Below, in pieces: positions 9,046-19,464 of a stretch of DNA of 64,000 nt (positions are counted from its first letter, which is position 1; every line of letters starts with the position of its first letter). This DNA is from Burkholderiales bacterium (GTDB lineage: Bacteria > Pseudomonadota > Gammaproteobacteria > Burkholderiales > Burkholderiaceae_C): positions 124,001 to 188,000 of the forward strand of contig JAFKGD010000013.1 in NCBI GenBank assembly GCA_017307855.1, given 5' to 3'. Made by a program: the position numbers and the translations under genes. The notes under the pieces are model-generated. The model was not told the DNA's origin. It saw only the letters and a list, made by a program, of their open reading frames with translations, and made no database searches.

Positions 9046-10923
9046 ATGAACCGTTATCCGGTCTGGAAGTACGCGATCATGGTGATCGTGTTGATCGTTG
9101 CGGCGCTGTACACGGCGCCCAATTTTTTTGGCGAAGCGCCCGCCGTGCAGGTGTCGGCCGCCAAGACCACGGTCAAGGTCGACACCGCCGTGCAATCCCG
9201 CGTCGAGGAGGCCCTGCGGGCCGCCAACATCACACCTGATCTGGTGCAGTTCGATGGCACCTCGGTGCGCGTGAGGCTCGATTCCACCGACACGCAGATC
9301 CAGGCCAAGGACGCCATCGAGCGAGCCCTGGTGCCCGACGCTGCCAACCCGTCGTACGTGGTCGCGCTCAACCTGTTGCCGCGTTCCCCTGCCTGGATGG
9401 CCCGCCTGGGCGCGCACCCCATGTACCTGGGCCTGGATCTGCGCGGCGGCGTGCACTTCATGCTGCAGGTGGACATGCAGGGTGCGCTTACCAAGCGCGC
9501 CGAGTCGTATGCGGGGGACATCCGCACCGTGCTGCGCGAGCGCAATGTGCGTCATGCCGGCATCGTCCGCAATGGCCAGAACGTGGAAGTGCGCTTCCGC
9601 GACAACGAAGGCCTGCAGACGGCGCTGGGTCTCATCCGCGACCAGGTCCCCGATCTCGAGCCCGTGGGCGGCCCCGACGGTGGCGAGTACAAACTTACGG
9701 CATCCATCAAGCCGGCTGCGGCGCGGCTGGTCCAGGAGCAGGCACTCAAGCAGAACATGACCACGCTGCACAACCGGATCAACGAACTCGGCGTGGCCGA
9801 GCCAGTGATCCAGCAGCAGGGTCTGGACCGCATCGTGGTGCAGCTGCCCGGCGTGCAGGACACGGCCAAGGCCAAGGACATCCTCGGACGCACGGCCAAC
9901 CTCGAATTCCGCCTGGCCGACATGTCGGCGGCCGCTCAGGCCGCGCTCGGCGGCACGTCGCCGGTGCCGTTCGGCCGCGAGCGTTTCACGGAAGGCCGGG
10001 GCGCCCCCGTCATCGTGCACCGCGAAGTCATCGCGGCCGGCGACATGCTCACCGACGCCCAGCCGCGCCCTGACCAGAACAACCAGCCGGCCGTGTCGGT
10101 CACGCTGGACAGCAAAGGTGGCCGCCAGATGCGGGACACCACGCGCACCAACATCGGCAACTTCATGGCCGCCATCCTCTTCGAGAAGGGCAAGGGCGAG
10201 GTGCTGACGGTGGCTCGCATCCAGGGTGAGTTCGGCAACCAGTTCCAGATCACGGGCATGGGCACGACCGAGGCCGCGAACGAGCTGGCGCTGCTGCTGC
10301 GCGCCGGCGGCCTGGCCGCGCCGATGGAAATCATCGAGGAGCGCACCATCGGCCCGAGCCTGGGCGCCGAGAACATCAGCAAGGGCTTCCACAGCGTGGC
10401 CTGGGGCTTCGTGGCCATCGCGGTGTTCATGATCCTCTACTACGCGCTGTTCGGCGTGGTGTCGGCCATCGCGCTGGCGCTCAACCTGCTGATGCTGGTG
10501 GCCATCCTGTCGATGCTGCAGGCCACGCTCACGCTGCCGGGCATCGCGGCCATGGCACTGGCGCTGGGCATGGCGATCGACTCCAACGTGCTCATCAACG
10601 AGCGCATACGGGAAGAGCTGCGCAACGGCGCTGCGCCACAGGCGGCCATCCATGCCGGTTACGAGCGGGCCTGGGCCACCATCCTCGACTCCAACGTCAC
10701 CACCCTGATCGCGGCGCTGGCGTTGCTGGCCTTCGGATCGGGCCCTGTCCGCGGCTTCGCGGTGGTGCATTCGATCGGCATCCTGACCTCGATGTTCTCG
10801 GCCGTGTTCTTCGCGCGTGGCCTGACCAATCTGTGGTACGGTCGCCAGAAAAAGCTCAAGTCCGTGTCGATCGGGACCGTGTGGCGGCCCGAAGGCGACA
10901 CACCGCTCGCCAAGGCGGATTGA
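9046..10923 (+). CDS. secD: Protein translocase subunit SecD
   Basis: SecD uses the proton motive force with SecF to complete protein export at the SecYEG channel. The 625-residue protein has an N-terminal membrane helix (residues 6-24), a large periplasmic domain that includes the conserved YLGLDLRGGVHFMLQVD near residue 127, and a C-terminal block of about five helices with the RND-type motif ALGMAIDSNVLINERIREE (about residues 505-525). It starts at ATG 9046 and is followed 12 bp later by secF. Confidence 0.97.
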   Translation: MNRYPVWKYAIMVIVLIVAALYTAPNFFGEAPAVQVSAAKTTVKVDTAVQSRVEEALRAANITPDLVQFDGTSVRVRLDSTDTQIQAKDAIERALVPDAANPSYVVALNLLPRSPAWMARLGAHPMYLGLDLRGGVHFMLQVDMQGALTKRAESYAGDIRTVLRERNVRHAGIVRNGQNVEVRFRDNEGLQTALGLIRDQVPDLEPVGGPDGGEYKLTASIKPAAARLVQEQALKQNMTTLHNRINELGVAEPVIQQQGLDRIVVQLPGVQDTAKAKDILGRTANLEFRLADMSAAAQAALGGTSPVPFGRERFTEGRGAPVIVHREVIAAGDMLTDAQPRPDQNNQPAVSVTLDSKGGRQMRDTTRTNIGNFMAAILFEKGKGEVLTVARIQGEFGNQFQITGMGTTEAANELALLLRAGGLAAPMEIIEERTIGPSLGAENISKGFHSVAWGFVAIAVFMILYYALFGVVSAIALALNLLMLVAILSMLQATLTLPGIAAMALALGMAIDSNVLINERIREELRNGAAPQAAIHAGYERAWATILDSNVTTLIAALALLAFGSGPVRGFAVVHSIGILTSMFSAVFFARGLTNLWYGRQKKLKSVSIGTVWRPEGDTPLAKAD

Positions 10924-10935
10924 AGGGGATCCAGG

Positions 10936-11889
10936 ATGGAGTTCTTCAGAATCAGGAAAACCATTCCGTTCATGCGGAATGCGATCGTCCTCAACGTCAT
11001 CTCGCTGGTCACCTTCCTGCTCGCGGTGTTCTTCCTGGCCACCAAGGGCCTGCACCTGTCGGTGGAGTTCACAGGCGGCACGCTGATGGAAGTCAGCTAC
11101 TCCCAGCCCGCCAACATGGAAAAGGTGCGCACCACCGTCACCGGCCTGGGCTACAGCGACGTGCAGGTGCAGAGCTTCGGCACGTCACGCGACGTCATGA
11201 TCCGCCTGCCCGTGCAGCAGGGCCAGACCTCGGCCCAGCAGAGCGAGCGCGTGCTCGAGGCCCTGAAGGCTGCCGACGAGGGCGTGACGCTCAAGCGCAC
11301 GGAGTTCGTTGGCCCGCAGGTGGGCGACGAGCTGGTCACCAGCGGCCTGATGGCGCTGGCGTTCGTCGTGGTGGGCATCATGATCTACCTCGGCATCCGC
11401 TTCGAATGGAAGTTCGCCGTCGCGTCGATCATCGCCAACCTGCACGACATCGTCATTATCCTGGGCTTCTTCGCCTTCTTCCAGTGGGAGTTCTCGCTGG
11501 CCGTGCTGGCGGCGGTGCTGGCGGTGCTGGGCTACTCGGTGAACGAGTCGGTCGTGATTTTCGACCGGATCCGCGAGAACTTCCGCAAGTACCGCAAGCT
11601 GACCACGCCCGAGGTCATCGACAACGCGATCACCTCCACCATCAGTCGCACCATCATCACCCACGGCTCCACGCAGATGATGGTGCTGTCGATGCTGATC
11701 TTCGGCGGCCCGACTCTGTTCTATTTCTCGCTCGCACTGACCATCGGCATCTGCTTCGGCATCTACTCGTCCGTGTTCGTCGGCGCCGCCGTGGCCATGT
11801 GGCTGGGTGTCACGCGCGAAGATCTCATCAAGGCGCCGGCGCGCCGCGAGGGCGACCCGAACGATCCCAACGCAGGCGCCACGGTCTGA
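10936..11889 (+). CDS. secF: Protein translocase subunit SecF
   Basis: SecF is the inner-membrane partner of SecD. The 317-residue product has one N-terminal helix, a short periplasmic domain (LSVEFTGGTLMEV) and a helix bundle with the conserved GYSVNESVVIFDRIREN (about residues 197-215), which corresponds to the proton-relay region of this family. It is separated from secD by 12 bp and is followed 7 bp later by the DUF1631 gene, which may be read from the same transcript. Confidence 0.97.
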   Translation: MEFFRIRKTIPFMRNAIVLNVISLVTFLLAVFFLATKGLHLSVEFTGGTLMEVSYSQPANMEKVRTTVTGLGYSDVQVQSFGTSRDVMIRLPVQQGQTSAQQSERVLEALKAADEGVTLKRTEFVGPQVGDELVTSGLMALAFVVVGIMIYLGIRFEWKFAVASIIANLHDIVIILGFFAFFQWEFSLAVLAAVLAVLGYSVNESVVIFDRIRENFRKYRKLTTPEVIDNAITSTISRTIITHGSTQMMVLSMLIFGGPTLFYFSLALTIGICFGIYSSVFVGAAVAMWLGVTREDLIKAPARREGDPNDPNAGATV

Positions 11890-11896
11890 CGCGAGG

Positions 11897-14227
11897 ATGA
11901 ACGCACCCCGCTCCCGCGATCAGAACCTGCTGCTGGCGCGGCAGGTGCGGGAGCGGTTCCTCGTCGAAATCGAAAGCCTGCTGCCCGAGCTGGGCCAGGC
12001 CATGCTCGAACGGCTCCAGGGCCTGGCCGAGCAGAGCGGCAACGCGCGCGAGATGCAGATCCGCCGCGACGCCTTCCTCGAGTACCAGAAGCTCCATCGC
12101 ACCTGGCTGGCCGGTGTGGTGCGCGCCTGGCGAGCGGCAGTCGTGCCGCCCACGGCGACAGCCCAGGTCCGGCTTGCCGCCATGAAGTTCGAGCTGCTGG
12201 GCGACGAGGTGGTCGAGAACAAGATCCTTTCTTCGCGCATCGTGCTGTCGGTGCTCGACAAGGTGAGCTGGGAGCTCAACGACCTCAAGCTGCGCGTGCA
12301 GCAGCTCGAAGATCAGCCCGAACTGGGCGATGGCGACATCCTCAAGCCCGAGGTCGTCGCCCAGCTCATGGTCGAGCAATGGCTGGCCGCCACGCTCTCG
12401 CGGCCGGTCTGGCACGAAGTCCAGGACATCGTGCCGGCAGTCATGACCGAGCGGCTGGTGCAGGCCTACCGCCATGCCAACGAGTTCCTCGTCCAGCGCG
12501 AGGTGATGCCCGACATCGACCTCAAGCCCCTGTTGCGCCGTGCGCCGTCGTCAGGCGTGTCGCGGCCGGCGCCCGCGACGACGGGCCTGTCCGGCCCGTC
12601 CACGCTGAGTTCGGGGCCGCAGGCGCCCAACACCGGCCTCTCCCGGCCGGGTGATGTGCACACGGGCAGCGGCGGCCCGCGCGATCATGCGCATTCGGGT
12701 GGCACGCTGGACGAGACGCGCATGATGACCGCGACCACGCCGCTGGCGCGGGCGCGCATGCGGGCGCAGGGCGTGCTCGGCAGCCTCAAGCGCCTGCTGA
12801 TCGACCGCGTGCCCGAATTCGAGCAGACTCGGGTGACCGGCCCGTCGCCGATGCTGGCGCAGGCCTTCAGCGACTTCCAGGCGGCGCCGGTGGTGCCCGC
12901 CGAGCCGGCGGCTGGCGGCTACGACATTGCCGCGCTGCAGCAGACGGCCACGGCCCTGCGCCAGCGCACGACCGATCTCAAGGCCCGCGCTTCCACCGGC
13001 GCCGAGAAAGCCACGATCGAGATCGTGGCGCTGATGTTCCAGAGCATCCTGGCCGAAGAGCGCATTCCGGCCAACGTGCGCGTGTGGTTTGCCCGGCTGC
13101 AGATGCCCGTGCTGCGCGTGGCGGTCGCCGAAAGCGAGTTCTTCAGTACGTTGCAGCATCCGGCGCGCCAGCTCATCGACCGCATGGGCTCGAGTGTGAT
13201 GGGTTTCGACAGTGGCGCCATCAATGGCAGTGCCATGGAGGCCGAAATCAAGCGCGTGGTGCAGGTGATCGAGCAATACCCCGAGACCGGCCGACGCGTG
13301 TTCCAGCTGGTACTCGACGAGTTCCAGGCCTTCCTCGCCAAGTACCTCACGCACAGCGACGCCACGCAGCGCGTGGTCAGCGTGGCACAGCAGGTGGAGC
13401 AGAAGGAGACGATGGCGATCCAGTACACGATCGAGCTGCGCAAGGTGCTCGACAACGTGCCGGTGCGCGACGAAATCCGCGAATTCCTGTTCAAGGTCTG
13501 GGCCGAGGTGCTGGCCATGGCCGCCGTCAAGCACGGCCCGCAGCACGAGGACACGCGCATGCTGCGCAAGGCCGCCACCGATCTGGTGTGGGCCGCCAGT
13601 GCCAAGCCCAACCGCAACGACCGCGCGCGCGTGATCCAGGAACTGCCGCAACTGCTGCAGCGCCTGCGCCAGGGCATGACGCTGCTGGGCGTGGTGGGCG
13701 ACGACCAGGAAGCGCACATCAAGACCATCGGCAACACGCTGGCCGACGCCTTCATGTCCAAGACGGAGTCTATCCAGCAGCAGCAGATCGACGCCATGGC
13801 GCGCCAGCTGGCCAGCCTGGAAGACTTTGTCTCCGACGAAGCCATGGGCGAACTGCCGCTCGATGCCGAGAGCCTGGAGCTGATGCTGGGCATGGATGCG
13901 TCCAGCATCGAAATCGTTGCCGATGGCGGTTCCCGTCCGACCGAGGCCATGCTGGCGTGGGTCAACGAGCTCCAGCTGGGCAGCTGGTTCTCGCTCGACC
14001 ACAATGGCCGCGTCACGCAGGTGCAGTTCGTCTGGCGCAGCGATCGCCGCCAGTTGCACCTGTTTGCCACGGCCACGGGGTACAGCTACCTGATCCAGGC
14101 GCGGCGCCTGGCCTCTTACCTGCAGGCGGGCCTTCTGGTGCCGACCGAAGAGGAAACGCTGACGGTGCGCGCGACACGCGAGGCGCTGGCCAAGCTCGAT
14201 GCCAATCCGGAGCGGCTGCTCAGCTGA
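11897..14227 (+). CDS. DUF1631 family protein
   Basis: The 776-residue protein is cytoplasmic in appearance, with no signal peptide or membrane helix. The N-terminal third is helical (RERFLVEIESLLPELGQAML), followed by a Ser/Pro/Gly-rich linker (about residues 215-270), a long helical region and a compact C-terminal domain (LQLGSWFSLDHNGRVTQVQF). This layout matches DUF1631 proteins of beta- and gammaproteobacteria; some databases mislabel them as thymidine phosphorylase, for which I see no motif. The ATG at 11897 follows GCGAGG. The function is unknown. It lies downstream of secF on the same strand and converges with smg. Confidence 0.85.
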   Translation: MNAPRSRDQNLLLARQVRERFLVEIESLLPELGQAMLERLQGLAEQSGNAREMQIRRDAFLEYQKLHRTWLAGVVRAWRAAVVPPTATAQVRLAAMKFELLGDEVVENKILSSRIVLSVLDKVSWELNDLKLRVQQLEDQPELGDGDILKPEVVAQLMVEQWLAATLSRPVWHEVQDIVPAVMTERLVQAYRHANEFLVQREVMPDIDLKPLLRRAPSSGVSRPAPATTGLSGPSTLSSGPQAPNTGLSRPGDVHTGSGGPRDHAHSGGTLDETRMMTATTPLARARMRAQGVLGSLKRLLIDRVPEFEQTRVTGPSPMLAQAFSDFQAAPVVPAEPAAGGYDIAALQQTATALRQRTTDLKARASTGAEKATIEIVALMFQSILAEERIPANVRVWFARLQMPVLRVAVAESEFFSTLQHPARQLIDRMGSSVMGFDSGAINGSAMEAEIKRVVQVIEQYPETGRRVFQLVLDEFQAFLAKYLTHSDATQRVVSVAQQVEQKETMAIQYTIELRKVLDNVPVRDEIREFLFKVWAEVLAMAAVKHGPQHEDTRMLRKAATDLVWAASAKPNRNDRARVIQELPQLLQRLRQGMTLLGVVGDDQEAHIKTIGNTLADAFMSKTESIQQQQIDAMARQLASLEDFVSDEAMGELPLDAESLELMLGMDASSIEIVADGGSRPTEAMLAWVNELQLGSWFSLDHNGRVTQVQFVWRSDRRQLHLFATATGYSYLIQARRLASYLQAGLLVPTEEETLTVRATREALAKLDANPERLLS

Positions 14228-14252
14228 TCCGCCAGCCGGCTCGCAGCTTCCT

Positions 14253-14744
14253 TCAGTGCGCGACGCGGGCGTGCGTGTCGTCGCAAAGTTCGTCGAGAAC
14301 CAGCGAGTCGGGCTCGAGCCCTGAACTCCAGTAGACCATCAGCACGATGATCTTGAGTTCATCGGCGGCAACCGGCCCGCCGCGCGCGGCCATGGCCCGG
14401 TCGATCACGATCTCCAGCAATTGGGGCGACAGGATGCCGGCCGACGAGAGGAAGCTCAGGAAGCCCAGGCATTCCGCACCCAGGTGGTCCTGCTCGGCCA
14501 CCGAATAGACACGCAGGCTTTCGGGCGAGGCGGCGATGACGGTGTCGTAATGCGTACCGCCTTCGGCCGCCGCCGGATTTACGGGCATCGTGGCCCGGCG
14601 CAAGTCGTCGAGCCAGATCAGGGCTTCGCGGATTTCCTCCTGCTCGAAGCCCACCGCGCTGAGTTTGCGTCCCAGTTGCTCCGGCTCGGGGCACGCGTCG
14701 CCGCGCCAGTAGTTTTCATAGACGAACACGAGCACCTGGAACAT
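14253..14744 (-). CDS. smg: Smg/DUF494 family protein
   Basis: This 163-residue soluble protein belongs to the Smg family, found next to dprA and def in many proteobacteria. The N-terminal MFQVLVFVYENYW and the C-terminal IDRAMAARGGPVAADELKIIVLMVYWS are typical. Its precise role is not established. ATG 14744 begins the conserved part; further upstream codons are not family-like. It follows dprA by about 30 bp on the same strand. Confidence 0.92.
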   Translation of the reverse strand: MFQVLVFVYENYWRGDACPEPEQLGRKLSAVGFEQEEIREALIWLDDLRRATMPVNPAAAEGGTHYDTVIAASPESLRVYSVAEQDHLGAECLGFLSFLSSAGILSPQLLEIVIDRAMAARGGPVAADELKIIVLMVYWSSGLEPDSLVLDELCDDTHARVAH

Positions 14745-14775
14745 GGAAACCAATATAGCGCAGTTCGCGTGAGGC

Positions 14776-15930
14776 TCAGGCGCGCACGAGCCTCTGGAAC
14801 AGACCGCCGGGCAGGCGGGCGAGCTGGCCATCGAGCTCGAGGTCGAGCAGCCTGGCCTGCAGCGTCGCGGTGTCGTAGCCGGTGCGAGCGGCCAGCGCAT
14901 CCAGGCTCACCGGATCGTGGCCCAGACCGGCCAGCAGCGGATCGGCGTCGGCGGCTTCGGGCGATGCGGTGTCCGTAGCCGGCTCCGCCTCGCGGTCCGC
15001 GGCCGCGGGCAGGCGCAATTCTTCGAGCACGTCCTGCGCCATCTCGACCAGTTTGGCGCCCTGGCGGATCAGTGCGTGGCAGCCACGCGATTGCGGCGAG
15101 TGGATGGATCCGGGGATCGCGAACACTTCGCGGTTCTGCTCGATCGCCAGCCTGGCCGTGATCAGCGAGCCGGACGCCAGCGCCGCCTCCACCACCAGCG
15201 TTCCCTGCGAGAGCCCCGCGATGATGCGGTTGCGGCGCGGGAAGTTGGGCGACAGCGGCGGCGTGCCCAGTGGCAGTTCGCTCATCAGCACGCCGTGCTG
15301 GGCGATGCGGTGCGCCAGTTCACGGTGGCGTGAGGGATAGACGCGATCGAGACCCGTGCCCACCACGGCCACGGTGGACAGGGCTTGCCCGTTTGCGCCC
15401 TCCAGCGCCCCGGCGTGCGCCGCGCCGTCGATGCCCAGCGCCAGCCCTGACACCACCGTGAGCCCTGCCTGCACGAAGGATCGCGCGAAGGCGGTGGCGT
15501 GCGCGACGCCCTGCGGCGTGGGATTGCGGCTGCCGACGACGGCGAGCGCGCGCCCGTCCATGCACGCCAGCGCCTCGACCTGGCCCAGCAGGTAGAGCAG
15601 CGGCGGTGGATCTTCGGTTTGCAGCAGCGCTGGCGGATAGAGAGGATCGCCCAGTGTCGCGATGTGGCGTCGGGTGGCGGGCGCAGCTTCGCCGAGCCAG
15701 CGCCAGGTCCGCTCGATCAGCTCATCGATGCCGGGTGGCGGTGCCAACACCGCCTCGGCCTGCGCCGGCGAGACGATCTGCTGGAGTGCCCGGGCCGACT
15801 GGCCCAGGATGGCCTCGGGCGAGCCGAAGGCGGCGAGCAGGCGGCGCACCGAGAGCGCGCCCACGCCGGGACTGGCTGCAAGACGCAGCCAGGCCGCGAG
15901 CTCCTCGCGGCCGGGTGACGGAAAGATCAT
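14776..15930 (-). CDS. dprA: DNA-processing protein DprA
   Basis: DprA loads RecA onto incoming single-stranded DNA during natural transformation. The 384-residue protein has an N-terminal helix-hairpin part (AAWLRLAASPGVGALSVRRL), a Rossmann-like central domain (VVGSRNPTPQGVAHATAFA, VSGLALGIDGAAHAGAL, LVVEAALASGSLITARLA, AIPGSI) and a C-terminal winged helix. The ATG at 15930 is used; an extra 19 codons are open upstream but not conserved. It sits in the common Burkholderiales order def / LysM protein / dprA / smg. Confidence 0.96.
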   Translation of the reverse strand: MIFPSPGREELAAWLRLAASPGVGALSVRRLLAAFGSPEAILGQSARALQQIVSPAQAEAVLAPPPGIDELIERTWRWLGEAAPATRRHIATLGDPLYPPALLQTEDPPPLLYLLGQVEALACMDGRALAVVGSRNPTPQGVAHATAFARSFVQAGLTVVSGLALGIDGAAHAGALEGANGQALSTVAVVGTGLDRVYPSRHRELAHRIAQHGVLMSELPLGTPPLSPNFPRRNRIIAGLSQGTLVVEAALASGSLITARLAIEQNREVFAIPGSIHSPQSRGCHALIRQGAKLVEMAQDVLEELRLPAAADREAEPATDTASPEAADADPLLAGLGHDPVSLDALAARTGYDTATLQARLLDLELDGQLARLPGGLFQRLVRA

Positions 15931-16003
15931 TGTCGTGCCGGGCCTCTGTGGGCCCTTGCTCCCTGGTGTGAAACGGACGCCGCACACCAGCGGCGCGCGG
16001 CAC

Positions 16004-17245
16004 TCAGCGTGGGTTGATCACGCGGTCGCCGATTTTCACACCTTCGGTGATCTCGAGAATCAGCGCGTACGAAACGCGCTCGAAGGGACGGAACACCATC
16101 AACAGGCCGTTGCGCTCATCGGGCAGCGTCAGCTGCGTGATCTTGTCGCCGTCGCGGTCGGTCACCTTGGCGCCGCTCTTGACGATGGCCAGCACGTGGC
16201 CGCTCTCGATCCCGTCGCGCGTGCCGCGGTTGAGCACGACAACCTGATTCTGCGCGGCGAAGCGTACGGCGCTGCCATACACCGACACGATCGAGCCGTC
16301 GACCGGGCCCTGGGGCGCACGCGGCGTGTAGCTCACGAGCTGGCGCGGTGGTTCGGGCAGCATGCGGTCGCCCGCGCGGATCTCTTCCTTGGTGGCGACG
16401 ATGTCCACCGTCGCGGGGATGATCTCGGTCACCGGCTTGTCCTTGCCGGGCATCTCGCGCGTGGCTTCGCCGCGCACGAGCTCGGCCTTGCCGATGTATT
16501 GCGCCTCATAGCCCAGCACTTCGGACGTGCGCGGATCCACCAGCGGCACGGCATTGCGGAACACGCGCCAGTCGCGCGGTTGGCCCGGGGCGAGCCGCAT
16601 CGGCGCGGCTTCGGGTCCGCGGGCATAGGCACGGTCGCCCTTGGAGATCAGCACGCGGTCTTCCTGGCCCGACACGATGCGCGGCGCCTGCTGCAGCGTG
16701 GCGGCGTCCACCACCACCGGCTCGGCCAGGAACGGCTCGATCAGGTTGGGCTTGAGCGTGGGCAAGGCCAGGTCAGCCAGGGATTCGTAGCGGGTGCGGG
16801 GCGACACGCGCACCGTGTCCACCGGACCGCCGTTGCCGGCCATGCGGGTGCGCAGCGTGGCGCGGCCGTCGGATTTGTCGAGGAACAGCTGCTGGCCCGG
16901 GTAGATGCGGTGCGGGTTGCGGATGTCTTCGAGGTTCATGCCCCACAGTTCGGGCCAGCGCCACGGACTGCGCAGGAAGATGCCGGAAATTGCCCACAGC
17001 GTGTCGCCGCTTTTGACGGTATAGCTGTCGGGAGCCCCGGGTGCCAGTTCGGACAGCGGAACGCCGGTCTGCGCGACCTGTTGTGCCGTGGCGCGCTGAT
17101 CGGTGGTGACGGGATAATTCTGGGCGGCGGCCGGCAAGGCCGACAGACCGCCAACCGCTGCCGCCAGCGCCATGGCCAAAGCCCGAATGCGGGGCACTTG
17201 CGCCAGGTGTCCTGCCTCGATCAGATCGTTCGTTGTATGTTGCAT
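16004..17245 (-). CDS. LysM-domain peptidoglycan-binding protein
   Basis: The 413-residue exported protein has an N-terminal signal-like segment (LAMALAAAVGGLSALPAAAQ, residues about 22-42) followed by a LysM module (SYTVKSGDTLWAISGIFL ... NPHRIYPGQQLFL, residues about 72-125). The rest has repeated beta-rich segments ending in VKIGDRVINPR and no obvious catalytic site. By family knowledge it binds the cell wall; it is a conserved neighbour of def and dprA in Burkholderiales. The start at 17245 gives the shortest sensible signal peptide, but the ribosome site is weak. Confidence 0.88.
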   Translation of the reverse strand: MQHTTNDLIEAGHLAQVPRIRALAMALAAAVGGLSALPAAAQNYPVTTDQRATAQQVAQTGVPLSELAPGAPDSYTVKSGDTLWAISGIFLRSPWRWPELWGMNLEDIRNPHRIYPGQQLFLDKSDGRATLRTRMAGNGGPVDTVRVSPRTRYESLADLALPTLKPNLIEPFLAEPVVVDAATLQQAPRIVSGQEDRVLISKGDRAYARGPEAAPMRLAPGQPRDWRVFRNAVPLVDPRTSEVLGYEAQYIGKAELVRGEATREMPGKDKPVTEIIPATVDIVATKEEIRAGDRMLPEPPRQLVSYTPRAPQGPVDGSIVSVYGSAVRFAAQNQVVVLNRGTRDGIESGHVLAIVKSGAKVTDRDGDKITQLTLPDERNGLLMVFRPFERVSYALILEITEGVKIGDRVINPR

Positions 17246-17402
17246 CACGCCCCCGGGGCTGCCGCGCGTTTCAATTCGCGACAGAACTTGACAATTCACT
17301 GTTGATTCTGGGCCCAAGCCCTTGATTGGGCAATGTTTATGGCGCCCTGTGTCGGCGCGTGGAGGCAAAAGTGGCGAAAATAACGACATTCCGTACCCGC
17401 CC

Positions 17403-17915
17403 ATGGCCAAACTGAGCATTCTCCGTTACCCCGACCCGCGTCTGTCCACCGTCGCCAAGCCGGTGCACACAGTGGACGACCGCATCCGTACTCTCGTGTC
17501 CGACATGCTCGAGACGATGTATGACGCCAACGGCATCGGCCTGGCGGCCACCCAGGTCAACGTGCACGAGCGCGTGGTCGTGATCGACGTTTCCGAAGAG
17601 CGCGACCAGCCCCTGGTCCTCATCAACCCCGAAATCACCTGGTCCAGCGCCGAACGCCAGAAAGGCGACGAAGGCTGCCTCTCGGTGCCCGGCATCTACG
17701 ACGGCGTGGAACGCGCCGTCGCCGTGCATGTGAAAGCGCTGGACGACCAGGGTGCCCTGCGCACCATCGAGGCCGAAGGCCTGCTGGCCATCTGCGTGCA
17801 GCACGAGCTGGACCATCTGGCGGGCAAGGTGTTCGTCGAATATCTCTCACCGCTCAAGCGCAACCGCATCAAGACCAAGCTGGTCAAGCAACTGCGCGAG
17901 GAGGAAGTATCTTGA
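17403..17915 (+). CDS. def: Peptide deformylase
   Basis: This metalloenzyme removes the N-formyl group from new polypeptides. All three signature motifs of the 170-residue enzyme are visible: GIGLAATQ (near residue 45), EGCLS (near residue 92) and QHELDHLAG (near residue 135), which supply the Cys and two His metal ligands and the catalytic Glu. The gene is divergent from the LysM gene, and its stop overlaps the TTG start of the next lipoprotein gene. It belongs to the def-lipoprotein-fmt run that supports formyl-Met handling. Confidence 0.98.
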   Translation: MAKLSILRYPDPRLSTVAKPVHTVDDRIRTLVSDMLETMYDANGIGLAATQVNVHERVVVIDVSEERDQPLVLINPEITWSSAERQKGDEGCLSVPGIYDGVERAVAVHVKALDDQGALRTIEAEGLLAICVQHELDHLAGKVFVEYLSPLKRNRIKTKLVKQLREEEVS

Positions 17916-18430
17916 CCCCCACCGCAACGCACTCCTGGCGCCGCCTGGCTGGCTGGGCCACGGCCAGCCTGGCCGCCCTGCTGTTGTCGGCCTGCGCTGC
18001 CGTGCCGCAGTTCACCGATGTCGGCACGCCGCGCGCAGAGATCGTCCAGCGCCTGGGCCAGCCCACGGCCACCTACCGGCTGCCCGACGGCGGCGAACGC
18101 CTGCAGTATTCGCGCCAGCCTGGCGGCCAGCAGGTCTACAACCTCGACCTCGGCGCCGACGGCCGGCTGGCACGGCCGGTCGAGCAGGCCATGGATCCGT
18201 TCGTGTTCGACCGCATCCGCATCGATGCCTGGACGCGCGACGACGTGCTGCGCGCCTTCGGCCGCCCGGCCCGCGTGGAACGTGTCTGGAGCTTCGACGG
18301 CGACGTCTGGATCTACCGCTATCAGGACTTCTACTGGGATTGGGTCCTGGGCGTGCACATCGATCCGGCCGGCGTGGTGCGCAAGGTCTCGCGCGGCGAA
18401 GAGCGTCCCCGCCCGGCTGACTACGAATGA
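17912..18430 (+). CDS. Small outer-membrane-type lipoprotein (BamE/SmpA-like)
   Basis: The 172-residue product starts at TTG 17912, overlapping the def stop, with GAGGAAG just upstream, which indicates translational coupling. The signal ends in the lipobox LLLSAC (Cys 28). The mature part has two repeats of a BamE/OmlA-like pattern ([16 protein letters not shown] and [17 protein letters not shown]). Similar lipoproteins accompany def-fmt in Comamonadaceae. A role in the envelope is inferred; it is not the main BamE, because the context differs. Confidence 0.8.
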   Translation: MTPTATHSWRRLAGWATASLAALLLSACAAVPQFTDVGTPRAEIVQRLGQPTATYRLPDGGERLQYSRQPGGQQVYNLDLGADGRLARPVEQAMDPFVFDRIRIDAWTRDDVLRAFGRPARVERVWSFDGDVWIYRYQDFYWDWVLGVHIDPAGVVRKVSRGEERPRPADYE

Positions 18431-18476
18431 GGCCCGGCAGGTGGGCCCGGGGGTGCCGCTTCAGACGGTGCGCCCG

Positions 18477-19451
18477 ATGAAGGCCATCTTCGCCGGCACG
18501 CCCGACTTCGCGCGCGTGGCCCTTGCGGCCCTGCATGCAGCGGGTATCGAGGTGCCGCTGGTGCTGACCCAGCCCGACCGCCCGGCGGGGCGCGGCATGA
18601 AGTTGCAGGCTTCTCCCGTCAAGCAGTTTGCGCAGGAGCACGGCATGACCGTCGCGCAGCCGCGCAGCCTGCGGCTGGACGGCAAGTATCCCGACGATGC
18701 CGCCGCCGCGCGCCAGGCCATCGAGGCCGCCGGAGCGGACGTGATGGTGGTCGCGGCCTACGGGCTCATCCTGCCGCAATGGGTGCTCGACGCCATGGCG
18801 CAGGGCCGGGGCCTGGGTTGCCTCAACATCCACGCCAGCCTGTTGCCACGCTGGCGCGGCGCGGCGCCCATCCACCGCGCCATCGAGGCCGGCGACGCCG
18901 AGACGGGCATCACGATCATGCAGATGGACGCAGGCCTGGACACCGGCGACATGCTGCTCGAAGCACGCCTGTCCATTGGCGCGGCCGACACCACCGCCGC
19001 GTTGCACGACCGGCTCGCCGTTCTCGGTGGCGAGTTGATCGTGCAGGCGCTGCGCCGGTCGGCCGACGGCCCCTTGCCGCGCATGCCGCAGCCGGAAGAA
19101 GGCATTACCTACGCCCACAAGATCGAGAAGGACGAAGCCGTCATCGACTGGCAACTGCCCGCCACCGTGATCGAGCGCCGCGTTCGTGCCTTCGACCCGT
19201 TCCCCGGCGCGCTGGCCCATCTGGCCGGCGAGCCGGTCAAGGTGTGGGCCGCGCGTGCCGAGCCGGGCACGGGCACGCCCGGCCAGGTGCTGGAGGTCTC
19301 GCCCGACGCCGTGCGCGTGGCCACCGGCGATGGCGTTCTGACGCTGCTGCAGTTGCAGCGGGCCGGCGGCCGGCGCCTGCCCGTGGCCGAGTTCGCGCGG
19401 GGCCTGCGCATCGGGCCCGGCATGGTTTTCGACGCCATGGTCCGCCGCTGA
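18477..19451 (+). CDS. fmt: Methionyl-tRNA formyltransferase
   Basis: Fmt formylates Met-tRNA with 10-formyl-THF to make the initiator. The 324-residue protein has the catalytic region [20 protein letters not shown] (about residues 114-133, Asn-His-Ser) and [18 protein letters not shown], followed by a C-terminal OB-fold domain. It starts at ATG 18477; the upstream frame is not conserved. It is co-directional with def and the lipoprotein gene. Confidence 0.97.
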   Translation: MKAIFAGTPDFARVALAALHAAGIEVPLVLTQPDRPAGRGMKLQASPVKQFAQEHGMTVAQPRSLRLDGKYPDDAAAARQAIEAAGADVMVVAAYGLILPQWVLDAMAQGRGLGCLNIHASLLPRWRGAAPIHRAIEAGDAETGITIMQMDAGLDTGDMLLEARLSIGAADTTAALHDRLAVLGGELIVQALRRSADGPLPRMPQPEEGITYAHKIEKDEAVIDWQLPATVIERRVRAFDPFPGALAHLAGEPVKVWAARAEPGTGTPGQVLEVSPDAVRVATGDGVLTLLQLQRAGGRRLPVAEFARGLRIGPGMVFDAMVRR

Positions 19452-19464
19452 AAGATCCTGCACG

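Noticed and set aside
8347-11055. 902-codon minus frame opposite yajC-secDF
   Set aside because: Shadow of the secD/secF genes; low-complexity His/Arg/Asp composition.
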